From the NCBI GenBank assembly GCA_002398565.1, contig DGZP01000049.1, positions 1 to 12,417 of the forward strand: DNA of 12,417 bases. Reading direction: 5' to 3'. Position 1 is the first letter of the stretch. Each line of letters starts with the position of its first letter. This document shows positions 7,143 to 12,417 of this stretch, piece by piece. This DNA comes from Proteiniphilum sp. UBA4977 (GTDB lineage Bacteria > Bacteroidota > Bacteroidia > Bacteroidales > Dysgonomonadaceae). The position numbers and the translations under genes were made by a program. The notes under the pieces are model-generated. The model was not told where the DNA came from. It saw only the letters and a program-made list of their open reading frames with translations, and did no database searches.

Positions 7143-9755
7143 TTATTTTCCTTTTACAATCTTTTTTATATCGTTCAGTTTATTCAGGGCATCCATGGGA
7201 GTCAGGTTGTTTACGTCGAGGTTGAGTATCTCGTCGCGTACCTGGCTGAGGATAGGGTCGTCGAGCTGGAAGAAGCTCAGCTGATATCCCTCACGCTTTT
7301 CTATAAAATCCTTTATAGGCTTCCTGATATCCTCTTTCCTGTTTGCCGATTCCATGGCGGCAAGGATGGCATCGGCGCGTTTGGTGATACTTTGCGGCAT
7401 ACCGGCCATTCTGGCTACATGTATACCGAAGCTGTGCTCACTGCCTCCCGGCGTCAGTTTTCTCAGGAAGATCACCTTGTTGCCGATCTCCTTCACCGAT
7501 ACGTTGTAGTTTTTTATCCGTTTAAACGATTTCTCCATCTCGTTCAATTCGTGATAGTGTGTGGCGAAGAGCGTTTTGGCCCGGGCTTTCGGATGTTCGT
7601 GAATGTATTCCACAATGGCCCATGCAATGGAGATGCCGTCGTATGTGCTGGTGCCTCTTCCCAGTTCATCGAAGAGAATCAGGCTTCTTTCCGACAGGTT
7701 ATTGAGGATGTTGGCAGCCTCATTCATTTCGACCATGAAGGTGGATTCACCCTGTGAGATGTTGTCGGAAGCGCCCACTCGGGTGAAAATCTTGTCTACC
7801 AACCCTATTTTTGCCGATTCTGCCGGAACAAAGGAGCCTATCTGTGTCATCAGTGTGATGAGGGCTGTCTGTCTGAGCAGAGCCGATTTACCAGCCATGT
7901 TGGGCCCTGTAATGATCATGATCTGCTGGGTGTTGTTATCCAGATAGACATCGTTCGCAATAAAAGGCTGGTCGGGGGGGAGCTGGCGTTCAATGACCGG
8001 GTGTCGGCCATTTTTTATATCAATGATGTCTGAGTTGTTGATCTCGGGGCGGATATAGTTGTTCTGTCGGGCTACGTTCGCGAAGGAAAGAAGGCAGTCG
8101 GCACGGGCAATAATGGAAGCATTAATTTGTATGTCGGGTATATAAGCCATCATGCTTTCCACAAGTGCAGCATATATCTGATCTTCAAGTGCTACTATTT
8201 TTTCTTCAGCACCCAGTATCTTCTCTTCATATTCTTTCAGTTCTTCAGTGATATAGCGTTCAGCACTTACCAGAGTCTGCTTTCTCGTCCATTCGGGTGG
8301 AACCTTTTCCTTGTGGGTGTTACGTACTTCTATATAATAGCCAAATACATTGTTATAGGCTATTTTCAGTGACGGGATACCTGTCTTTTCGCTTTCGCGC
8401 TGCTGCAATTGCATCAGATAATCTTTCCCGGAGAAGGCAATCCTGCGTAGTTCGTCCAATTCACTATTGACCTTGTTGCATATGTATCCGCCCTTGCCGG
8501 TCAGTGCCGGCGGATCGGGTATGATCTCCCTCGCAATACGGTCGCGGATATCGGAACAGGGATTCAGCTTTTCACCCATTTCCTGCAGGCTCTGGTTTCC
8601 TGAAGCGAGGAATGCTTCCCTGACTGGTTCTATTGCCGTAAGTGCCACTTTCAGCTGTACCACTTCGCGTGGAGTAATCCTGCCTACCGCCGCTTTGGAG
8701 ATGATCCTTTCCAGATCGCCAATAAGCTGTAGTTGCTGTTCAAGCAGTTTTTTCAGTTCCGGTTCACGGAAAAAATTCTCCACCACATTCAGCCTGTCTT
8801 CCACAGGTCTGGCATCCTTCAGCGGGAAGACAATCCAGCGGCGCAATAGACGTGATCCCATAGGTGATATGGTCTTATCCAGGACGTCTAGTAGTGTTTT
8901 TCCTCCCTCGTTCATGGTGTGAACAAGCTCCAGGCTACGCACCGTAAACTTGTCGAGCCGTACGAAACGTTCTTCTTCAATACGTTTAAGCGAGACGATA
9001 TGTGCCGTATTATAGTGCTGTGTGATGTCCAGATAATGTAGTATCGCTCCCGAGGCGATGATTCCCAGCGGCAGGTTTTCTACGCCGAAGCCTTTCAGGC
9101 CGGATGTTTGAAAGTGGGATAAAAGTTTGTCGGCAGCGGCGTCTCCGGTAAAGATCCAGTCTTCCAGTTCCGAAAGAAGCCAGCCGTTGCCAAAAGCTTC
9201 TTCCAGTTTTTTCCTGTTTCCACGTTCCACGAGCAGTTCTTTCGGTGAGAAGTTGGCAAGCAGTTTGTCAATATCATCCCTGTTACCTTCCGAAGTAAGA
9301 AACTCCCCCGTGGAGATATCGAGAAAGGAAATGCCGTATTGATTGTTTCCGGCAATGTGAAGGGCACAGAGGAAATTGTTCTCCTTGTGGTTCAGTACCG
9401 TGTCATTAAAAGAGACACCCGGCGTCACCAGTTCGGTGATGCCTCGCTTCACCAGTTTTTTTGTTAATTTCGGATCTTCCAGTTGATCACAGATTGCCAC
9501 CCGTTTACCGGCACGCACCAGCTTGGGCAGGTAGGTATCGAGTGCATGGTGCGGAAAACCGGCCAGCTCCACGAACTGTGCAGCTCCGTTTGCTCGTCGT
9601 GTAAGGGTAATCCCCAATATACCGGATGCCACGATGGCATCATCTGAAAAAGTTTCATAAAAATCACCCACGCGAAACAACAGAATAGCATCGGGATGTT
9701 TTTTCTTTATCTCGATAAATTGTTTCATCATTGGTGTCTCAGCGATTTTTCCCAC
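7143..9755 (-). CDS. mutS: DNA mismatch repair ATPase MutS
   Basis: Recognises mismatches and small loops after replication and, with MutL, starts strand-directed repair. The 870 residues show the full MutS1 layout. The mismatch-binding domain contains VGDFYETF (29-36), where Phe32 and Glu34 correspond to the Phe and Glu of the family's F-x-E motif. The connector and core/lever domains follow (about 130-560), with NVFGYYIEV (469-477) in the clamp region. The ATPase carries Walker A TGPNMAGKSALLRQ (616-629), the STFMVEMNEAANIL block (671-684), Walker B LILFDELGRGTSTYDG (692-707) and ATHYHEL (731-737). The C-terminal helical tail (about 825-870) matches the tetramerisation segment. The start is a GTG at 9753-9755, supported by a good Shine-Dalgarno sequence (AGAGAGGA) 5 nt upstream. 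A candidate promoter lies further upstream, and tdk follows 54 nt after the stop. Confidence 0.97.
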   Translation of the reverse strand: MGKIAETPMMKQFIEIKKKHPDAILLFRVGDFYETFSDDAIVASGILGITLTRRANGAAQFVELAGFPHHALDTYLPKLVRAGKRVAICDQLEDPKLTKKLVKRGITELVTPGVSFNDTVLNHKENNFLCALHIAGNNQYGISFLDISTGEFLTSEGNRDDIDKLLANFSPKELLVERGNRKKLEEAFGNGWLLSELEDWIFTGDAAADKLLSHFQTSGLKGFGVENLPLGIIASGAILHYLDITQHYNTAHIVSLKRIEEERFVRLDKFTVRSLELVHTMNEGGKTLLDVLDKTISPMGSRLLRRWIVFPLKDARPVEDRLNVVENFFREPELKKLLEQQLQLIGDLERIISKAAVGRITPREVVQLKVALTAIEPVREAFLASGNQSLQEMGEKLNPCSDIRDRIAREIIPDPPALTGKGGYICNKVNSELDELRRIAFSGKDYLMQLQQRESEKTGIPSLKIAYNNVFGYYIEVRNTHKEKVPPEWTRKQTLVSAERYITEELKEYEEKILGAEEKIVALEDQIYAALVESMMAYIPDIQINASIIARADCLLSFANVARQNNYIRPEINNSDIIDIKNGRHPVIERQLPPDQPFIANDVYLDNNTQQIMIITGPNMAGKSALLRQTALITLMTQIGSFVPAESAKIGLVDKIFTRVGASDNISQGESTFMVEMNEAANILNNLSERSLILFDELGRGTSTYDGISIAWAIVEYIHEHPKARAKTLFATHYHELNEMEKSFKRIKNYNVSVKEIGNKVIFLRKLTPGGSEHSFGIHVARMAGMPQSITKRADAILAAMESANRKEDIRKPIKDFIEKREGYQLSFFQLDDPILSQVRDEILNLDVNNLTPMDALNKLNDIKKIVKGK

Positions 9756-9760
9756 GCGCT

Positions 9761-9768
9761 TCCTCTCT
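9761..9768 (-). promoter_or_regulatory. Shine-Dalgarno sequence of mutS
   Basis: AGAGAGGA on the minus strand ends a few nt before the GTG start at 9755. It is the clearest purine-rich site near any start in this window and supports GTG over the in-frame ATGs further inside (for example the Met9-Met10 pair), which would cut into the family-conserved ETP-MMKQF region. Confidence 0.65.
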
Positions 9769-9788
9769 CTTTGTTTGTAATGATAAAG

Positions 9789-9817
9789 CGAAATTACAAA
9801 AAAAAAAGGACTTTCAA
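9789..9817 (-). promoter_or_regulatory. Candidate mutS promoter (TTG -33, TAATTTCG -7)
   Basis: On the minus strand TTG (9817-9815) is separated by 18 nt, including a T-run, from TAATTTCG (9796-9789). This matches the Bacteroidota TTG / TAnnTTTG pattern with one mismatch in the -7 box. The box ends 33 nt before the GTG, similar to the spacing at the other starts here. It suggests mutS can be transcribed independently of the sirtuin gene upstream. Confidence 0.45.
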
Positions 9818-9823
9818 TGATTG

Positions 9824-9841
9824 GAGGAACGACATTTCCTC
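9824..9841. repeat. Inverted repeat GAGGAA-N6-TTCCTC
   Basis: Perfect 6-bp arms with a 6-nt spacer in the sirtuin-mutS intergenic region, just upstream of the candidate mutS -33 box. On the minus strand a T-run precedes the hairpin rather than following it, so it does not look like a terminator. It may be a protein-binding site or chance in low-complexity DNA. Confidence 0.4.
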
Positions 9842-9876
9842 AAAAAAAACCTTTGTGAAAATTTAGATTTTGAAGA

Positions 9877-9891
9877 TAATGGCAGCCATTA
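9877..9891. repeat. 15-nt palindrome abutting the sirtuin stop codon
   Basis: TAATGGC-A-GCCATTA is perfectly symmetric and starts one base past the sirtuin stop. It could form a short hairpin (6 bp, 3-nt loop) in the sirtuin transcript, but no T-run follows directly, so termination there is only a weak possibility; a dyad binding site is the alternative. Confidence 0.4.
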
Positions 9892-9892
9892 A

Positions 9893-10579
9893 TTACAGCA
9901 ATATTTTTTTGAGTTCCTTTACTCCTTCCGATGCTCCCTTTTTAATATGCTGAATATCGTACCGCATGGTGTGTACGTCTTTGGGATCGATCAGCCAGAC
10001 CGGAACATTTTTTCTGACGTCGTGCAGCAGGCCGGCTGCGGGGTATACATTCATGGAGGTGCCGATGATCACGAATATGTCGGCATGCCGGGCAATCTTT
10101 TCTGCTTCAGGCATCATGGGTACCGCTTCTCCGAACCAGACAATGTGCGGGCGAAGTTGAAAACCCTTTTCACACAAATCGCCCAGGTGAATATCGCAAT
10201 TTGAAGGGTCAATCTCATAGATCAGTGATTCATCACCCGTGGAACGTGATTTCATCAGTTCACCATGGAGGTGCAGTACCTTGGTGCTTCCTGCCTGTTC
10301 ATGGAGGTTATCGATATTCTGGGTAATAATATGTACATCGAAATCGCTCTCCATTTCAGCAAGACCCTGATGCCCCGCATTTGGCTTCGCTTTCAACAGT
10401 TCTCTGCGTCGTATGTTATAGAAGTTTAATACCAGTTCAGGGTCTGCTTCAAACCCTTCGGGAGTAGCTACCTGTTCCACCGGATAATGTTCCCACAATC
10501 CCCCGGCATCCCGGAAAGTAGCAATACCGCTTTCAGCGCTCATGCCTGCTCCGGTAAGTACAACCATCCTTTTCTTCAT
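9893..10579 (-). CDS. cobB: Sir2-family NAD-dependent protein deacylase (CobB/SIRT5-like)
   Basis: Removes acyl groups from lysines using NAD, giving nicotinamide and O-acyl-ADP-ribose. From the ATG at 10577-10579 the product is 228 residues; a TTG one codon upstream extends the frame but is less likely. Numbering from that TTG, visible features are the NAD-binding TGAGMSAESGIATFRD (10-25), TQNIDNLHEQAG (87-98), catalytic His106 in HLHGEL, RPHIVWFGE (144-152) and GTS (174-176). Tyr55 and Arg58 in FYNIRR match the YxxR pair that in SIRT5 and CobB binds acidic acyl groups, suggesting desuccinylase or demalonylase capacity. The usual four-Cys zinc site is degraded: where the first CxxC is expected the sequence reads SRSTGD, and only Cys129 and Cys137 remain. 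The gene is divergent from the FKBP pair and followed by mutS on the same strand. The acyl preference is inference. Confidence 0.92.
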   Translation of the reverse strand: MKKRMVVLTGAGMSAESGIATFRDAGGLWEHYPVEQVATPEGFEADPELVLNFYNIRRRELLKAKPNAGHQGLAEMESDFDVHIITQNIDNLHEQAGSTKVLHLHGELMKSRSTGDESLIYEIDPSNCDIHLGDLCEKGFQLRPHIVWFGEAVPMMPEAEKIARHADIFVIIGTSMNVYPAAGLLHDVRKNVPVWLIDPKDVHTMRYDIQHIKKGASEGVKELKKILL

Positions 10580-10607
10580 CAAAGTCTCTTATTTCGTTTA
10601 TATCAGA

Positions 10608-10615
10608 CAAATATA
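10608..10615 (-). promoter_or_regulatory. Candidate -7 promoter box (TATATTTG) for the sirtuin gene
   Basis: TATATTTG on the minus strand fits TAnnTTTG exactly and ends 28 nt before the sirtuin ATG. A clear TTG is not seen at the -33 spacing; only TTCGAC-like sequence is present there. An AAGAG purine stretch lies between box and ATG and can serve as ribosome binding site. Confidence 0.55.
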
Positions 10616-10658
10616 GTTTTTTATTGCCAGAAGTCGAAGTTATTTCATATTAAAATCG

Positions 10659-10666
10659 TACTTTTG
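10659..10666 (+). promoter_or_regulatory. Candidate -7 promoter box (TACTTTTG) for the FKBP genes
   Basis: TACTTTTG fits TAnnTTTG exactly and ends 27 nt before the ATG at 10694, with the purine-rich AAGAAGAAAG between them as ribosome binding site. The expected -33 position falls in the same few bases (about 10632-10640) as that of the opposing sirtuin promoter, so the two promoters are back to back. Confidence 0.6.
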
Positions 10667-10693
10667 TCTCCAAATTGAAAAAGAAGAAAGTGA

Positions 10694-11278
10694 ATGGATA
10701 AATTAAGTTACGCGTTAGGGATGAGTATGGCCTCAAATCTAATGAACTCAGGGTTGCGACAACTGGATGTGAAATCTTTCGTGGAAGCCTTTACAGTTAC
10801 AATGAACAACACAACTCCCTCTATGAGTCCTCAGGAAGCAAATAGTGTAATACAGGACTATTTCAGCAAACAACAGAATGAAATGTTCAGTAAGAATCTG
10901 GAAGCCGGCAAGGCTTTTCTGGAAGAAAATCGCAAAAGAGAGAGTGTAGTTTCCCTTTCCAGCGGCTTGCAGTATGAAGTGTTGGCCGAAGGCAATGGTG
11001 CAAAGCCCAAGGCCACCGACAAGGTGAAATGCCACTATCACGGCACATTACTTGACGGCACCGTTTTTGACAGCTCAATAGATCGCGGGCAGCCTGCAGT
11101 ATTTGGTGTGAATCAGGTCATCAAAGGATGGGTAGAAGCGCTTCAGCTGATGTCTGTCGGATCAAAATGGAGGTTGTATATCCCTTCTGAGCTGGCTTAC
11201 GGGGAACAAGGTGCGGGTGGTTCCATTGAACCCAACGTTACCCTTATCTTTGATGTGGAGTTGTTGGGAATTGTTTGA
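10694..11278 (+). CDS. FKBP-type peptidyl-prolyl cis-trans isomerase, cytoplasmic (FkpA/Mip-like)
   Basis: Catalyses cis-trans isomerisation at proline bonds and may act as a folding chaperone. The 194 residues have no signal peptide, so a cytoplasmic location is expected. Residues 1-85 are a helical FKBP_N-type dimerisation region (KLSYALGMSMASNL), and 88-193 are the FKBP domain. All the active-site residues familiar from FKBP12 have counterparts: Tyr115 in YHGTLLDG, Phe125 and Asp126 in VFDSS, Phe137, Val142-Ile143 and Trp146 in QVIKGW, Tyr169 in ELAYG, and Phe186 in LIFDVELLGI. An A/G-rich ribosome binding site precedes the ATG, and a TAnnTTTG box lies upstream. The next gene, 69 nt downstream, is a longer paralogue with a lipoprotein signal, so this looks like a tandem duplication that split between cytoplasm and envelope. 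The family call is secure; clients are unknown. Confidence 0.94.
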   Translation: MDKLSYALGMSMASNLMNSGLRQLDVKSFVEAFTVTMNNTTPSMSPQEANSVIQDYFSKQQNEMFSKNLEAGKAFLEENRKRESVVSLSSGLQYEVLAEGNGAKPKATDKVKCHYHGTLLDGTVFDSSIDRGQPAVFGVNQVIKGWVEALQLMSVGSKWRLYIPSELAYGEQGAGGSIEPNVTLIFDVELLGIV

Positions 11279-11347
11279 TTTCTACATCCCGTCTCAATAT
11301 AACAACAAAGAAATTTTTAATAAATAAGTGATTTAATTAAAAGAAAA

Positions 11348-12361
11348 ATGAAAAAAACAATTTTAACTACTTTCAGTGTTGTGGCTATTATGGCCATCAC
11401 AATGGTTTCCTGCGGCGGAGCTTCTACGCCTAAAACATCCCTGAAAAATTCAGTGGACAGTGTTTCCTACGCCTACGGAGTAAGTATGGCCGATCAGGGA
11501 CTGGTACAGTTTCTGGAACAATCAGGAGTATTGGTAAGTGCCTCCGGCATTGAATATGACTATCAGATGAGGATAGCCTCTGCCGATTCCACACAGAAAG
11601 CAGCGCTGCAAAAAGAGATGGCTGCAAAGATTGATTCGGTAAATAAGATTAACGCTCCCAAGCTCAACGATTTTATCAAAGGACTGATCGAAGGGATGAA
11701 TCAGGAAGAGAAATCGGCCTACGCCAACGGACTCAGTATTGGTGTTCAGTTTTCACAACAGATGCTTCCGCAGTTCAATACCATGCTTTTTGGTACAGAC
11801 TCTACCAAAAAGGTAAACAATGATCAGATACTGGCCGGTCTTATTTCCGTATTGAAGAACCAGCAGCTCGCAATTGGCAAAATGGAAGCAAGCAATTTGA
11901 TTCAGACTGAAGTAGAAAAATCCCAGGCCGCAGAAACGGCCCGTCAGGAAGAAGATTTAAAAATTCAGTACAAGGATAGCATTGCCGCTGGAGATGCGTA
12001 TATGGCTGAAAATGCAAAGAGAGAAGGAGTGGTCACACTTCCCAGTGGTTTGCAGTACGAGGTCCTTCGTGCAGGAACCGGAGCCATTCCTGCCGATACC
12101 GATCAGGTTAAAGTGCATTATCACGGCACATTGATCAATGGTACTGTATTTGACAGTAGTGTTGACAGGGGCGAACCTGCCACCTTTGGTGTTACCCAGG
12201 TAATTCCGGGATGGACTGAAGCACTGAAGCTGATGCCCGTCGGCTCAAAATGGAGACTCTATGTTCCTTACAATCTCGCTTACGGTTCAGCCGACAGAGG
12301 TACTATTAAACCCTTCTCCAATCTTATTTTTGATGTGGAGTTACTGGGAATAGAGAAGTAA
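11348..12361 (+). CDS. FKBP-type peptidyl-prolyl cis-trans isomerase, lipoprotein
   Basis: Envelope-anchored proline isomerase. The 337 residues start with a lipoprotein signal: MKK, a hydrophobic run (TTFSVVAIMAITM) and the lipobox VSC with Cys22 as the acylated residue. No acidic run follows the Cys (GGASTPK), so the surface-export signal reported for some Bacteroidota lipoproteins is not evident and a periplasm-facing anchor is more likely. Residues about 32-190 are an extended FKBP_N-like helical region containing two related segments (SYAYGVSMADQG at 40-51 and AYANGLSIGVQF at 124-135), then a charged helix (about 186-226). The FKBP domain is 230-336, with Tyr258, Phe268-Asp269, Phe280, Val285-Ile286, Trp289, Tyr312 and Phe328 as active-site counterparts. 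It follows its cytoplasmic paralogue by 69 nt with no obvious promoter between and is closed by a strong terminator, so the two are probably co-transcribed. Confidence 0.94.
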   Translation: MKKTILTTFSVVAIMAITMVSCGGASTPKTSLKNSVDSVSYAYGVSMADQGLVQFLEQSGVLVSASGIEYDYQMRIASADSTQKAALQKEMAAKIDSVNKINAPKLNDFIKGLIEGMNQEEKSAYANGLSIGVQFSQQMLPQFNTMLFGTDSTKKVNNDQILAGLISVLKNQQLAIGKMEASNLIQTEVEKSQAAETARQEEDLKIQYKDSIAAGDAYMAENAKREGVVTLPSGLQYEVLRAGTGAIPADTDQVKVHYHGTLINGTVFDSSVDRGEPATFGVTQVIPGWTEALKLMPVGSKWRLYVPYNLAYGSADRGTIKPFSNLIFDVELLGIEK

Positions 12362-12387
12362 ATTAATTTTAAGCATACTTGTTTGAG

Positions 12388-12417
12388 AAGGATGGTCGTT
12401 GTCGGCCATCCTTTTTT
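12388..12417 (+). terminator. Intrinsic terminator of the FKBP operon
   Basis: AAGGATGGTC (12388-12397) pairs with GGCCATCCTT (12404-12413) through ten pairs including one T-G, with a 6-nt loop, and is followed by T residues to the window edge. It lies 26 nt past the stop codon of the lipoprotein FKBP. The T-run continues beyond the window, so its full length is not visible. Confidence 0.92.

Noticed and set aside
7068..7757. 229-residue plus-strand open frame antisense to mutS.
   Set aside because: It is a shadow of the mutS coding strand: no family motifs, no promoter or ribosome binding site, and complete overlap with a certain gene.
8467..8922. 151-residue plus-strand frame rich in Ser inside mutS, resembling low-complexity protein.
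   Set aside because: Antisense to an intact conserved mutS core domain; Ser richness reflects reversed Glu, Arg and Lys codons.
11279..11347. Possible separate promoter between the two FKBP genes.
   Set aside because: The 69-nt A/T-rich spacer contains no TAnnTTTG box; co-transcription is simpler.
1..12417. CRISPR arrays, tRNA or rRNA genes, insertion sequences, toxin-antitoxin pairs, phage or defence genes.
   Set aside because: None seen: spacers are short, no repeated arrays or transposase motifs occur, and every long frame is a housekeeping-type gene or a shadow of one.

Overview
The window reads as chromosomal core-gene DNA from the phylum Bacteroidota, most likely the order Bacteroidales. 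The support is: TAnnTTTG-type promoter boxes about 27-35 nt before several starts, weak or A-rich ribosome binding sites, a MutS Walker A region of the GPNMAGKSALLRQ type, a sirtuin with the LCEKG..LRPHIVWFGE segment, and paired FKBP-type isomerases, one of them a lipoprotein. The placement rests on recalled family resemblance, not a search.

Left part (2-3522, plus strand): the 3' three quarters of sucA, cut by the window edge, followed after 29 nt by complete sucB. These are the E1 and E2 subunits of the 2-oxoglutarate dehydrogenase complex, which makes succinyl-CoA. The E3 gene (lpd) is not present here.

Middle part (3519-10579, minus strand): a run of genes read right to left. A sirtuin-type NAD-dependent deacylase comes first, then mutS (mismatch repair), tdk (thymidine kinase), a small exported protein that resembles an outer-membrane barrel, and a PcrA/UvrD helicase. 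pcrA collides tail to tail with sucB, and the two stop codons overlap by 4 nt. An intrinsic terminator separates the exported-protein gene from pcrA. A strong GC-rich hairpin fills the mutS-tdk spacer.

Right part (10583-12417): a compact divergent promoter region drives the sirtuin leftward and two FKBP peptidyl-prolyl isomerases rightward. The first isomerase is cytoplasmic and the second is a lipoprotein. They are paralogues, and the pair is closed by a strong terminator at the window end.

Functionally the window holds central metabolism (sucAB), DNA maintenance and precursor salvage (pcrA, mutS, tdk) and protein modification or folding (sirtuin, FKBPs). No phage, insertion sequence, CRISPR array, RNA gene or defence island is visible, and no clearly new multi-gene system is seen. 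The points most worth a second look are the mutS-tdk hairpin, the zinc-site-depleted sirtuin with a SIRT5-like YxxR signature, the probable misplaced start of pcrA, and the duplicated FKBPs. No gene-free stretch exceeds 300 bases.
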